Shown: positions 1-12,731 of the stretch, in pieces
Numbering within the stretch: position 1 is the first letter of the stretch
How the letters are laid out: every line of letters begins with the position of its first letter
Assembly (NCBI GenBank): GCA_963854835.1
Contig: OY978526.1
Location: 62,607,765-62,671,764, forward strand
Source: Megamerina dolium
Taxonomy: Eukaryota > Arthropoda > Insecta > Diptera > Megamerinidae
Length of the DNA stretch: 64,000 nucleotides
Direction of reading: 5' to 3'
Notes under the pieces: model-generated
What the model saw: only the letters and a program-made list of their open reading frames with translations
Told to the model about the DNA's origin: nothing
Databases searched by the model: none
Program-made: the position numbers and the translations under genes

Positions 1-1261
1 TCACTTTTGAAAAACATATTTACGACCAATTGAATGCAACGTAGCCTTAGAACGACAAAAATTCTTTGAATATCTTATGCAGAATATGAATAGCAGTAGT
101 GTACGAGATTATCCACAATACAGAGTTTGTTTTATATGTTACCTGAGGATGAAAAAAGAAGCACAAAAAAGGGGAGAAAAAAGAAAATCATCTTAACTGC
201 ATAATTTGATTTGCAAATTGTTGCATAATGAATTACACTTTAGCGTTACTTACTCCTGCTATTGCTGCTATACACGTACAACTCGTCAAGCCATTCAATT
301 CGCTAGATTGGCTGGTTATTTAGCAGATCATCATCGTCAGCATGGTTTGATGTCGTCGTCGTCATTGTTGTTGTTGTTGTTGTTGTTGTTATGATTGTTG
401 TTGTTATTGTTATTGTTGACGTAACCGATCGTTATCCATTTTGTCATGTAACATTTTATTACCATTTTGGATAACAAACTGTGATTTGTTTCTACAAATT
501 ATGTCATTATTCTTGCCATTTTTGGTTAGCCATTTGTTTTTCTTTGAATTTAAATTTTTGTCTATTTTTATTTTACATATGTAAAATGCAAAAATGTTGA
601 TAACCAACTGCTAACATAATGATCACTTGTATGTATAGATGTACCAAAAGGCTTTTTATAAAATTCCAGAATGTCAAGTTAATACTATGCTGTCACTGAT
701 GTTGTTCTCAAACTTGTCTAGACTTTTATGGTTTGGCGCTAAAGATGCGCTCATTTGATTAGTAGTTCTATTTCTGGTTGGTTACAGTGTAATTATCAAG
801 TTAGAAGTATTAGTATCAATGTTCATTTTTGATACTTTTATTGGTTACCTAAACTTGTTACAGTGCCTATGGAGTTGGTGGAGTATACATAATTTGTTTT
901 AATCTAAAAGCCGTATGGTAATAGTGAAATATGGTGGTATGGTAGAAAATAGATAGGTAGCAATTATGTATAATGGCGGCTAATAAACCCGAATTCTTAT
1001 TAATGACAATGATAATAAAAAATCTGACGATTCTCGTCAATTGAAAAGCATGGAAATGATCTGAAGTTGCATCAATGATTAGTATTTAGATTTGGGACAT
1101 TTCTGAACTTATTTATCTCAACTATCCACTTATGAAGAAATTGACTCATACAAAATTAACATTTTTATTATCACATAGCATCCCACTGTTCCCAAGGTTC
1201 AATCGGTTTTACTATTTAACATTGTTCTGATTAATGATTATCTGCTAATTTCTTGTGGTTG
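1..1261. other. AT-rich intergenic DNA with TTG microsatellite
   Basis: No gene is seen here. An imperfect (TTG)n tract runs from about 365 to 418 and accounts for the poly-leucine reading frame across it. The rest is AT-rich and shows no repeat or coding signal I recognise. Confidence 0.7.
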
Positions 1262-1407
1262 TATTATCCAAGAGCCAACTCTTTCATTCACTAGTGGCGT
1301 CGTACTTGGTCTTTCCATCGGAGGTTAGATCTTCCTCTTCTGCGTCGTCCACCAGCGGGTTCCGAATATAACACTCGACATAACCTAGCCAGCACAGCCC
1401 ATGAATT

Positions 1408-2677
1408 TTAAGGCGCTTTACTATGTTGGTGTCGACTATGAGCTATAGAGCTAATGGTTGTACCATATTTTATACTCGCCACCAACGCAAATAGGTCCAA
1501 AGATATTGCGTAGGATTTATTCTCGAAAACTACGAGTAGTCTCGCATCTGAGGTGGAAATTGTCCAACCTTCGGCGCCAGATGTAAAGACAGGCATAATG
1601 AGAGACTTGTAGAGTATTGCTCGAGAGAGGGTTCGATTTTCAATTTGCTTACTTAGCTCAAAGTAGCACCTGTTAGTAAGAGTGACCCTTCGCGATAACT
1701 CCATGCTGACATCATGACTAGTGTTAGTGCTGGTAGATAAAGTCCTGCATTACTTAAAAAGCGTAGTTATCAACAGCCGATGGGAGTATTTGTTTTTTGA
1801 CACTAGGTCCTTCGTCTTGCTCTCGTTCACCGTAAGAGCCATTCCCTCTTGCCAAGTCTGAGAATCCTGCACTGACTGCATGCGTATTTATGGCGATTAT
1901 GTCAATGTCATCGCCATACGCCAACAGCATGATACTTTTGTTGAAGATAGTGTCATTATGTCGTAAATCAGCAACTCGTATTATATTCTTCATAATAAAA
2001 TTGAAGTCGCACGATAACGAATCACCTTGTCTGATACCCCGTTCGATATTAAACGGTGCGGAGAGGTCCTTCCCAATTTTCACTGCACAACGGGAGTTAT
2101 GCAGTGTCATTCTACAAAGTCAGATGGCTTTAAATCAACAAATAGGTGGTGTATGTCGATCTGTTTTTCTTGGGTCTTCTCCAAGATTTGGCACAGTACG
2201 AAAATCTGGTCGATGGTAGATTTACCAGGTCTGAAGCCACACTGATAAGGTCCAATCACATTGTTGAGCATGGGCTTCAATCTTTGACACAATACGCTCG
2301 ATAGGACCTTGTATGCGATGCTAAGAAAACTCATTCGACTGTTATTGGTCCAAATTATAGGGCCTCTTTTCTTATGCACTGTACAGAGAACACTGAGCCT
2401 CCAATCATCGGGCATGCTTTCATCCGACCATATTCTACATGCTGGTGAGCAGCTCATAACCTCCGGTCTTAAACAACTCGGCAGCTAGGCCATCAGCGCC
2501 TGCAGCTTTGTTGTTTTTCAGCATAGAAATGGCCTCTCTGACCTCGTCATGATCAGGTGGTGGAACATCTACACCATCGTCAGCGATTGGAGATATCGAA
2601 AGATCTCCTCCACTAGCGAAATTTTTCGAAGCGTCGCCATTCAATAATGTGAAGAAGTGACCCCTCAATAAGCTCAA
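1408..2677 (-). pseudogene. Reverse transcriptase fragment of LINE family A
   Basis: Several overlapping minus-strand frames together give a broken reverse transcriptase. Frame 2677-2435 holds the N-terminal 'VREAISMLKNN' segment. Frame 2457-2107 holds the fingers/palm with 'PDDWRLSVLCTVHKKRG' and 'NNVIGPYQCGFRPGKST'. Frame 2110-1754 holds 'RGIRQGDSLSCDFNFI' and 'LLAYGDDIDIIA', where the usual YADD of this family is YGDD. Frame 1704-1408 holds the thumb ('TLTNRCYFELSKQ') and 'TSGAEGWTIST'. Consecutive frames are shifted, so no functional enzyme can be made. It belongs to the LINE spanning 1262-4440. Confidence 0.88.
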
Positions 2678-3539
2678 TACACTCTGGACATCTGTAACCA
2701 GATTCCCATTTTTGTCAAGGCAGGAAGAGGCTCCGGGATTTAAACCGGCACTTCATCTTCACGAAGAAATTTCGAGTCTCACTCCTGTCTCTACTCATCT
2801 CTATATCCTTAGACTCGCATCTTTCTTGCTCTCTCTTCTTGCATCTGAAAAAAGTCTCTTCGCATTCCTCATCTCTCTGTACCAATCCTTAACAACTCGC
2901 GTAGCATCTGGACGCAGGGGTTTTCTGTAGGTGGCCTCATTCTCTCTGGAGGCGTCTCCGACACTCCTGATCATAGCACACATCCATCAGGGAGCGTTCT
3001 ACATAAGCAGATCTGAGTGGTCGAGTGCTGTCTCTGGTATTTGTAGCTTATTCACATCAAACTTTCTCTGTGTGGGACTTCGTTTGGTTTTTGCGACACA
3101 TAAGCGTGTTCGCACCTAAGCTGCAACAAGATAGTGATCCGAGTCGATATTGGTACGTCCATCACGCTGGGAGCATGCCTTCCGTTGATCATTACGTGAT
3201 CAATTTGGTTCTTCGTTCGTTGATCTGGAGGCATGGATGTTGAGATGTTGAAATCTGGTCGAGTGGATCAGTGGATCATTCCGTTATCGGAAGTGTTCTC
3301 GTAGAGGCTGAATTTTCCGACAGTTGGACAAAAGGTACCTTTCTTGTCCACCCAGGTATTAAAGCCGACAAGCAAGATTTTGATATCGTGGCGGGGACAG
3401 CTGCCTTCGAGGCGCTGACGAAAACTCTCTTTGCTTGCATCATCCTTACCATCTGTTGGAGGTGGGAACATATTAGGCTGATGTTGAAAAATTTTGCCTG
3501 TGTGAGCGCGGTATTTCGAACGCTTTTTCGGTAATTTTT

Positions 3540-4195
3540 GTTAGGAGAACTAATTCGAAAATAAGAATTACTTTTACGTTATTTTGAAGGTTTGTGATTA
3601 TATTTCAATAGTAAATTTTTCCAATAGTGTAATCCGAAGGCTTGTACTTATTAAGGGCGTTCAAAGTGACCCCTTCAAAATGAAATACCGAAATTGTGGG
3701 CAAGATTCCGCTCGAACCAGTTATCTAAAACGCAAAAAGTAAAAAAAATCTTATTTCTGTTTATATCGTTGAGGTACTGACGTAGGATTTTGACGAAATT
3801 TTAAAAATTGAAGAAATGGCAGTTGTTTTTATAAAAATTATTCGTTTTCATGTTTTTTTCGATATAAAAACTGCTGTAAAATTGAAAAAAAAAATGTCGA
3901 AAAACCGCTACGTGGGTACCTTCAGTTATCTGTATTAATGAGTCTGTCAAAATTTCAAGTCAATCGGTTAAGTAGATTTTTTTTAATCCTGCCCACAAAA
4001 TTCAAAAATATGGTTTCGAGAAAAACGCTTTCAAAGTTTGGAAACACAACAAAACTTTGTATTATAGACTCACATTTTATCTGCAATACCAGGACCATAA
4101 ACTTCCCCTTCCTCATCCTGTAGAAGCTCTCGTTAAAGATGCGAAAAATGTAAAAAAAAAAAATTATTTTTCGAAAATTTTACACAGGTGGACCT
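3540..4195. repeat. Unidentified segment inserted in LINE endonuclease
   Basis: This AT-rich block separates the N-terminal endonuclease piece (4433-4209) from the rest (below about 3535). It has poly-A/T runs and phrases such as 'atggtttcgagaaaaacgc' near 4012 that read like a dispersed repeat. No coding signal, clear inverted termini or target duplication could be found by eye. Boundaries are approximate, set by where the endonuclease similarity stops and resumes. Confidence 0.5.
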
Positions 4196-4695
4196 CCTTA
4201 ATGTTCGTTCACAGGAACGCAATGTGAGACAAGATGTCGTAGTCTCTTACTGAATACAAATCCACATCAGAGTTTGTGCCTATCCGAATGACAACAGTAA
4301 TAGATATCCCATGATGCTCTTTTAGAGCAACGCTGTCCCGTCCCATTTCACAAAGTGCGGTAATGTCAGCCTTATATTTTTCGACGACATAAACCAGCTG
4401 GATAGAGGCACCTCTATATACCTCACAATGCATAGTTTGGATTCGGAAACCAAGCTGAGAGTAATCAACTTCAATTAGAAATGCAACTTTCGGAACAAGC
4501 CGGCACCTTCTGGCTGGTCATATGGCACTTCAATTGCCTTTCATTTGAAATTTTTTTTTTTTTTTTTTTTTTTTATTGAATCTTTCTTAAATACAAGAAA
4601 CTAACAATAAGTATTCAAATCTTACAAACTAAATAAAACTATGTGATATCCCCTAGGTTCCATCACAATTTGGTGAGTCGCGAGATGTAGCAATT

Positions 4696-6276
4696 TTACA
4701 GCATATTCAGTGTGTCTTTTCTTTTTAATCGACGATGCCCCTTGCTCAGCAACAATTGCCTAGCAAGGGGATTCGGATGATTGTGTAATTTTTGAATGTA
4801 GCTTCTGCAGGACATTGCAACTTCCTCAGAAATTGTGGATACATTTAAATCTCGATGGATGTTAACGTTCCTCATATACCAAGGCGCGTTTACAATAATT
4901 CGCAGACACTTGGATTGTATTCGCTGCAATTTTTCGATATTAGAGGGAGATGCGGTGCCCCAAAACTGAATACCATAAGTCCAGATTGGTTTCAGGATTG
5001 CTTTATATAATAGCACTTTGTATTCAAGATTCAACTTTGATCTTTTGTGTAACAGCCACCATAACTGATTCATTTTAAGCTTGATCTGAGTTTTCTTTGC
5101 CTCTATGTGATTTTTCCATGTCAGCCTTCTGTCGAGGTGAATACCCAAGTACTTTGTTGAGGAACATTGTGGAACTGATTGGCCATTAATTTTAAGTGGG
5201 GGACATGTATCTAGCCTTAGCGTGAAGGTTACATGTACGCTCTTTGATTCATTGACTTTTATACGCCATTCTGCTAGCCAGATTTCGAGAGAATCGACAT
5301 GAGTCTGCAGGAGTTTAGTAGCTTCTATGGGGTTAGAGCGAGAGCACAATATTGTCGCATCATCAGCAAAGGTCGATATGAATGTATAGTTATTGTTGGG
5401 CATATCTGAAGTGTATAAGAGATACAGTAAGGCACCCAAAACGCTTCCTTGAGGAACGCCAGCGTGAATATCCAATGGATTTGTTGTGTAATCCTTGTGA
5501 TGTACGAGAAATTGTCTTTACGTGAGGTAGCTACTAAGCAATGAGGAGAAATTTGCAGGCAGTAATAGTTTGAGTTTGTAAATAAGGCCATCGTGCCATA
5601 CTTTATCGAAAGCTTGAGTGATATCAAGAAAGACAGCTGAGCAATACTTTTTTTCTTCAAAAGTGTTCCTTATCAGAGTTACAATGCGGTGGACTTGTTC
5701 TATTGTGCCGTGCTGTTTTCTAAATCCAAACTGATGTTGAGGAATCAGTTGGTTGAGATTAATAAATGGAGTTATATTCATGACAAGTAGCTTTTCGAAT
5801 ACTTTAGAAAGTAGAGGCAGGAGGCTGATAGGTCTGTACGATGCAACTTTTGTAGGGTCGTTTCCTGGTTTTGCTATCATAATAATTTTTGAAGTTTTCC
5901 AGCATTTGGGATAGTGTTTAATACGAAGGATAGCATTGAAAATGTGCATCAGATGAATTACTGAAGCCGGAGGTAGCTCTTTTATCATTTTACCGGTAAT
6001 TTTATCTGGACCAGGTGATTTTTTTGGGTTTAAATCTTTATAAATTGCTTTGAATATGTCCTTTTTTTTAATTTTGAGCGTTATTGAGCAAGGTTGAGAA
6101 GTTAATATTGGTAATGAGGACTGTGAAGAGGGTGGATTGGGTGTAAACACACTTTTTAGGAGGTTTGCAAAAGCCAAACCCTTCTCACAGTTGCTTCTAG
6201 CCCAATTACCGTCACTCAAACGGATGGGGGAATCAGTGAGAATTGGCCGATTTGATTTTTTTGCTGATTTCCACAA
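4696..6276 (-). pseudogene. Jockey-like reverse transcriptase with one in-frame stop
   Basis: A 527-codon stretch in one reading frame is interrupted only by a TAA at 5518-5520. The upstream part has 'LKIKKKDIFKAIYKDLNPKKSPGPDKITG' features, 'SYRPISLLPLLSKVF', 'IPQHQFGFRKQHGTIEQ' and 'AVFLDITQAFDKVW'. The downstream part has 'GVPQGSVLGALLY', 'TFADDATILC', 'STKYLGIHLDRRLTWK' and the C-terminal 'LEYKVLLYKAILKPIWTYG'. These are the standard RT motifs in order. Upstream it is separated from the endonuclease piece (6378-6950) by a stop and a frameshift near 6300-6377. Confidence 0.92.
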
Positions 6277-6377
6277 AGAGTAGTCTGACGCTTCACCAGG
6301 TGTTAATTTCGCTTGTGCTCTTCTAACTCTTTGTTGTTTTTATTTTTTAAGGCTTGCTTTAACTTTCGAGTGCAGTG

Positions 6378-6950
6378 CTATAGCTGTGTTTTCAGATTCG
6401 GTGATCTGAATTCTTGCCATTGTCTTCGGAGTCTTCTTTTCTGTCTTACTAGCAATTCAATATCGGCTTTTGTGTATGGGCTATAGTTTGATTGCTTGCA
6501 TACCTTTGTGCAGGTGGCTGAGCTGAGAGCTAATGAGAGCAGCTGGTTGAATTTTTCGAGTGCTGAGTCTACATCGTGTCCATTTCTTAATACAGTACTC
6601 AGAGTTAGATGGGAATTTATATATTTCTTGAATTTTAACCAGTCTATTTTCTTTCTAACGCAATTGCTTTGGGGGCTTGGTGATTTTATAGATATTACCG
6701 TGGGTGAGTGGTCAGATGATAGATCATAATTACACTCTGTGGAGATATTTTCCATCTGCAAACCTTTGGCGACTCCAAAGTCTATGAGATCGGGTATTTT
6801 CCTCTTGTCCGTCGGCCAATATGTCGGTTGACCATTTGAAATAACATCGTAGCCGTGGTTAGTGATGATTGAACATAGTCTTTTGCCTTTTGGAGTTATT
6901 AATCGGGAGCCCCAGTGAGTGTGTTTGGCGTTGAAATCGCCAGCAACCAA
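6378..6950 (-). pseudogene. Jockey-like APE endonuclease fragment
   Basis: The 190-residue frame begins 'MVAGDFNAKHTHWGS' and contains 'PTYWPTDKRKIPDLIDF' and 'DLSSDHSPTVISI'. These are the C-terminal catalytic motifs (GDFN, SDH) of the exonuclease/endonuclease/phosphatase fold used by jockey-type ORF2. The same frame extends upstream to about 7068 without an ATG. The N-terminal half is lost by 5' truncation of the element. Confidence 0.9.
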
Positions 6951-7047
6951 GAATTTGCTACCAAGAGTTGAGAAAAATTCTTTATATTGCTGTTCGGTAA
7001 TACTGTATCTTGGGGGACAGTATATCGCAGATATTACTAGCTTAGAG

Positions 7048-7087
7048 ATGTATTCTTCCAGACATATAGATGTCTGGAAGAATACAT
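7048..7087. repeat. 18-bp perfect inverted repeat at LINE 5' junction
   Basis: Arms 7048-7065 and 7070-7087 are perfect reverse complements with a 4-nt spacer (atag). One arm is the first retained sequence of the truncated jockey-like element; the other abuts and slightly overlaps its target-site duplication. Confidence 0.95.
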
Positions 7088-7093
7088 TTGAAA

Positions 7094-9489
7094 ATTAAAA
7101 AGAATTGATTTAATAAACTAATATGTATCAAATATTCCGAATATTGTCAGTACTCTCAGGAGTGTTAATACTATCGCATACAAAGATCACATCACTACTA
7201 TTGAATGAAATGGAATGAACTTTGCAATGGCTTTCATACATAAGAGTACAGTAACCACCATCATCCAATACGTTTGTTGTATTATAAAAACGTAAATCCT
7301 TTTAAAGTGTTGAGAGTTCGTAACGTCAACAATAATATTAAAATCGAATTCCATAATAGCAACAAAAACAGCTACAACTCAATTTGTCACATACGTTTCC
7401 ATATAAGCAAGTAGTAGCAAAATATCAGGCAATACATATACATACATAATGGGTTAATGGAAAAGTCGTGACGTTGTTTTCAGTCGGCCTAGGTAATATA
7501 GATTTTGACAGATGACAGTTTGAACGAATTGAAAAACTTTGTTTTTCATATGTATTTAGGTAGACCTAAGAAAAATAACGTAAGGGTTAGGGAAATGATG
7601 CTCTACAAAATGATTTGTGATTTTGTCGCCGAATGTAGTTTGACCCTAAAAAATTCGTCGGGAATTTTCCGACAGCCTAAGACTTTACATATGTATAAAA
7701 CAAACATACATTAAAAAAAGAGCACAACAAAATATCAAATATTTAAATAAAAAAATATATATATGTATATGCGAATAGTAACAACAATGACAACAAACAA
7801 GTGATTTACACATGGAACGGATCAGCCTTTTGGCGTAACTGATATGCTCACAAAAACTTAGCATATTGCTGTGGCTGTCAATTTCGATCAAACAGTAGTA
7901 CCTACCTACCCATGCCAAACATACCCACAAACATGGTCCATATGAACGAATGAACGGTTTTATATTATTACTGATGTTTTTTTCTTATTCTTCTTGTTGC
8001 TGTAGCTGGAGTCTGCCACATTAAAAACATCTGTTCTGGAACGCATACATGTAAGGTTTATATATAACTATATGTAAGCGCATAGTGTCTGAGCGCATGG
8101 GTATTAATGTGTCTGCATATTTGCGGTTCAATGCACGTGTTTCCATCATAAACGACTGTTGATACTTCTGCTACTGCTGTTTTAAGCAACTCATTTAAAA
8201 CGTCATCGTTGCAATTGCAAGCGTACGACGTATTCATTTTTTTTTTTTGCATATTTTGCTTTTCATTATTCTATTTTTGTTCAGTTTATTTAAATCGCCT
8301 TTTGTGCCATTTAAGCCATGTCAAATTTCGGTTTAAATCATTTAAGCGACAGCAAATTAATAGTTCAAATGTCTAAGCGTATTGAGTACGCTATGACATG
8401 CAGTTTCATTTGTTTTGCTGCATTTGCTTTGTCTTCTATTTTGTAGAGCTTTATTTTACTTTTGTACTATTATAGATAACTGTGCTGCTTAGGAGCATAT
8501 AGAGGGTGTTCTTTAGAATAAAAGAACTCTCAACAGAAGATGATTGATCCTCTGTTATTTTATAGATGTTAGAAAATATATAGTTTTCAAATTTCATTTC
8601 AATAAGCATTTGACATTTGATAAGCTCTACAAATGCAAAGGTTTGAGGAACTTTTAAGGGCTTCAATTTTATGAACAAAAGAAAATGAAAGATAGAGAGA
8701 AGAAAATGTAATCATCCAGACTTAATGATATAACGACAAAGTTATGACAAAAAATCGTTTAGACTGTTTTTGGGTGGTCCAAAATAAAATTTAAATGGTG
8801 CCGATATGATCAAGGTAAGTCTCTGGTGAAGTATTGGACACATTTTTTTCTTTTTGTGTTCGACTCAATCTCATTAATTGTATTCGGTAGATAGTCCCAG
8901 TAATGATTTCATTTGATTTGAATAACCAATTATATACAACAGCTGATACTACCGAATACATTTTTACCCATGGATATTCGGCTTTTTATCACAATGAATA
9001 TAAACTCTTTGTTTATGCCAAGCAAGCACCTTTTTGCATGTACATTCCCAACGATTTTAAATGATATGAAAATACTTCTAATTTAAGATCAAATTCTTTC
9101 TGCATTTTTCACGAATCTTCCTCCAATAATACTTCCAATTCGATATCGTCATACACCCTCATCCTTCTATTTCGTTCTTTGTCTTTGTCGACAAACTTAT
9201 CATTATTAAACTCATGGCAAGCACTCACGACAACTTCTCTCACTTCAGGTAACCCCATCATATGTCTCTAAAAACAATATGATACGCAGATTTCTTTAAG
9301 TTAAAGAAATATATTAATAGTTCCCGTCAATATCGCTTACTCGGCTCAAATGTCGACAATTTCGTTCGAAAAAAATTAAGTGATGCTAATAAAACTGCTG
9401 GTATTTCAAAGTTTTGGGATTGCCATGTACTCAAATTTACTATATGATGTATATATATTTTAACCCTTTAGACGGGGCAGGGGTTACCA
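7094..9489. other. Intergenic DNA, nothing recognised
   Basis: AT-rich sequence without a supported gene or transposon. The 69-codon frame at 7505-7714 has no recognisable motif. Confidence 0.6.
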
Positions 9490-9650
9490 ATAATAGGACT
9501 AGCAATTTCCCGAGAAAAGTTTTTGAAAAGACCTCTGTAACAAAGCTGAGAAGCGTTGATTCGGAGTCGGCCAATCCAAGTAGATAACTCACACTACTGT
9601 CCATATTTGAGACGCATAACAATATTAGAAGACAAGTTCGACAAACCATG
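9490..9650 (+). repeat. Diverged SINE body fragment
   Basis: This stretch aligns by eye with the body of the SINE family seen elsewhere: 'cctctgtaacaaagctgag' matches the family's 'ctctgtgacaaagctcag', and 'tactgtccatatttgagacgcataac' matches 'tactgtccaaaatttaagacgcacaac'. The tRNA-like head is missing or too diverged to see. It is the oldest-looking copy in the window. Confidence 0.5.
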
Positions 9651-12414
9651 AAATATATACTTGTTGTTTCCATCTCTCAACTTAGTAGCAATTCAATTGA
9701 CGATCCTGCTCTAGGCAACATTTAAGACATTCCAAATCAAATACCTAAAACTTTAAAGACAACATGTTGTTTCATATACTCTGTTTTTTTTTACATTTTT
9801 CATAGTTCGCCTTAAGTTCTTCAGTTAAGAAAACAAGAACTTGAATGAGGCACTTATAGGAAAATAGCTTTGAATAATATATTAATTCAAAGTCATCGAT
9901 ATTATCGTGCGTCTACAAATGGTTACAAAGTATGAAGGCAATTGAATAAAATTGAAAAAAGATAACAACGAAAACAAAAGAGTAGAACATCACCTTTAAA
10001 ATGGGCAAAAGAAGTGTTCGACTAAATGGACGTTCCAATTTAAATGGCCAAAACGTGACTTATCAACACAATAACTGAAAAATAATAGCAATAAGCATCA
10101 ACAACGGCAGGCCACATCAGCAGCAGCATCAATATTAAACAAAAATAGCTTCAGTAGTGCACAAGGCACATTATTTGCTTGGAGCCTTAAGTCTCCAAGT
10201 TCAAGTGCGAGCGCCTATTTGTTCAGTTGCGAATTATTGATCATAACTTTAAAATTTCTTGTTTTTTTTCTCTTCAACCCATTCACAATAGAATTATTAT
10301 TATTCCATTTTTTTCCTTTTTGTGCAATAATAATTCATCATATGGCACAGGCTTCAAGTGCGATCGTTTTGGTCCCTTTAGTGTTGGCAATACAAGTATG
10401 AGTAGTTAGTGCCACAAATACACTGTGTTGGGTTGGCTTTGCAGCCTAGCTTGCATGACAAAAAATTTTATTGATTTAATAGTTAGTTTGTCCTGTTGTT
10501 GTTATTGTTGTTGTTCATATATTTATTTACTTTCCAGTTTGTTTGATCTGATCTTGTGATCTTCCTATTCATATATCCCTCATATAATTTATTTAGTTAG
10601 TTTATGCCTGCTTGATCCATAATATAGTAGGACGTACTATACGTAACATAATCATAGTCAGTGAAGTGTTGTTTTAGTCTTTAGGCTCGTACAAATTGGC
10701 ATTTATTTTTCTATTATTACAAAAAAAAATCAAATAAAATAATAAATGATAAATAATAATCCACTGTTGGTGATTTTTCAATTTATTCATATTTATTTTA
10801 ATTTTTTCCACTTATCGATTTCAATCTTATTGTTGTCGCTATTATTGAAGTGCACTAATAAATTTGAAATATTTATTTGGGTAGTGAAGTCAAAGAAGAT
10901 AGCGTGCCCTCACCAGGATACGAAATAGCCATATAAATTGATTATTACAGTGAGTGAATTAACAGTGAGGAGAACTTTGCTTTAATTAAACATTACCTTG
11001 ACGGTAATGATATTGTTTTTCTCAAAATTTTAATATGAATTTCAAACTTTTAATAACAACTTAATCCATTCTAACATTCACTACAATTAGACTATGATTT
11101 ATGTTATTTTATAGACGCGTCGCCAATGTAATTATTATCTAATTAATTTTATCAGTGCCATATAAATACTTGCAAATAACTTTGTAGTGGTACATTGGGT
11201 ACTAGACATATTAAATGCTAATAATCAAATGCGTTTGCACGTTTGAAAGCAATATTTATTATACCTATACATACGCATATTGCAATATAATACACATGTA
11301 TGTACATATCCATATGTATCAACATAATAATTTCGTTATCTTGATCGATCACCAATCGATCGAACACTCTTCGCTTCGCCATATAAATTATCACAATTGA
11401 TTAACGCATTAGATAAAATGAATATGACCGTAATGCTGCTACCGACGAGTAGCAATTGCTCTTGCTACTGGATTTATATATATATATAGTTTCATACGCT
11501 ATACATATTCACGCGCATGTGTTTGTATATATTTATAATCGTATGTTTAAGGCACGTTTTTCACATTTTTCGCTTCTTGATTACTTTTCAAACGTGGAAA
11601 TTTAATGTTGATCATTACTTTCGGTGTGCTTATAATACTTAGTACTTATACTGGTACCTACTTGCATACATTTACTTTATCACCATTCTATTGAACATAT
11701 GTATTTGCAAAAAAAAAAAAAAACAAATTCATTGCTGCTATTTTTATAGTGACTCTAGTAATTACGAATAAGATTATATGATATGCCATTGGTTAAATCA
11801 CTCTGCAAGCATTAAGTATTGACTGCAATTGAAAGTTAAGTTTTTTAATGTCGCATCAGCAGCAAATGCTGTAAAGATATCTTCTGATAGGGGATATTTA
11901 AATTCAACAGATGTAAAATGACTATGAAAATATATATGTTGACATATTTGTTCATACTTTTTACAGATTTAAAGATTGTTGTATAGTACTTTCACCCATC
12001 ATTTGCATAACTTCTACTTCATTTAATTTCATAGACTCTAAACGGCTTCGGAAATTGAACTGTTTTTATATTATAAAATTGCATAACCTTCGCACTCATG
12101 CAGAATTTTTTCACACGAACTCATAGTATCTACCTATGTAGAGAAAAATACATTCAACAGATTTTGTATGATGTTTTGAGAAAATACAACTATTGCAAAC
12201 TTCAAAATGTTTTGCATGCATATTTGGACGAAACCCCTTAAAGTATATAGTATGTTGTAAACTAATATTTTTTAAAATTATACATTTTAAAAAAGCCTGC
12301 TTGACTTTGTGATTCGCTCTTTGAAAATAATCAAAAGCTACGAGTGGCGAAATGGTAGATCTGATGATGAAGGGAGTGTTCAAGATGAACCAATAACCTG
12401 TAATAAAATAAAAA
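9651..12414. other. Intergenic DNA, nothing recognised
   Basis: AT-rich DNA with short homopolymer and (AT)n tracts. The minus-strand 108-codon frame at 12111-12437 has no family motif and overlaps the start of a LINE on the other strand, so it is not called. Confidence 0.6.
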
Positions 12415-12731
12415 ACTGTAATAGTACCAATGATCACCTATGCCTCTCTGGCATGGTGGCCCAAGGTAAATCAAATTGGGACTCAGATGATCCTTAACAG
12501 GATTCATCGAATAGCCTGTTTGAGTGTAACGGGAGCGATGAAAACTAGCCCCTCAGCAGCTTTAGGAATAATCACAGGTCTCAATCCTCTACACCTTGTG
12601 GTTAAGAGGCAGCAGCCAGTGCAACCATAAGGCTTCCGAACTCTATTCACCTGAAAGAAGGTAACCTAAAAGGGCACATTAAGATTCTAGACTTAGTCTG
12701 GAATTCACCGGGTGTCACGGTCTTTGACAGG

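Larger units (their letters stand above)
1262..4440 (-). mobile_element. Decayed endonuclease/RT LINE (RTE-like), family A
   Basis: Read on the minus strand, this is a non-LTR retrotransposon broken by stops and frameshifts. From its 5' side it shows the start of an APE endonuclease (4433-4209, 'KYKADITAL.EM'), the rest of the endonuclease (about 3530-3052, 'ILLVGFNTW' and 'RTKNQIDHVMI'), an RT linker ('MLKNNKAAGADGL'), RT fingers ('GFRPGKSTIDQIF'), 'IRQGDSLS' and the catalytic box as AYGDD, then a thumb/tail region. The endonuclease is split by about 650 bp of unrelated DNA (3540-4195). Sister copies lie at 19440-20180, 31490-32235 and 49030-49530. Three of them end in a short AAGT-type tandem tail, typical of RTE-clade elements. 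Clade assignment is inference; that it is a dead LINE is clear. Confidence 0.9.
4551..7084 (-). mobile_element. 5'-truncated jockey-like LINE
   Basis: Minus-strand non-LTR element whose poly-A tail appears as a T run from 4551. It is flanked by a 9-bp duplication, catttgaaa, at 4542-4550 and 7085-7093. It begins inside the endonuclease ('KLVISAIYCPPRY', then 'FLVAGDFNAKHTHWGS') and continues through a reverse transcriptase with 'YRPISLLPLLSKVFEKLL', 'HQFGFRKQHGT', 'VFLDITQAFDKVWH', 'GVPQGSVLG' and the 'FADDA' catalytic box, the usual jockey-clade arrangement. ORF1 and the 5' end of ORF2 are missing. The 5' junction carries an 18-bp foldback (7048-7087). Stops and a frameshift make it non-functional, but decay is light compared with the neighbouring LINE. 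Confidence 0.93.

Noticed and set aside
12111..12437. 108-codon minus-strand frame
   Set aside because: Overlaps the start of the I-like LINE on the other strand and has no family motif.
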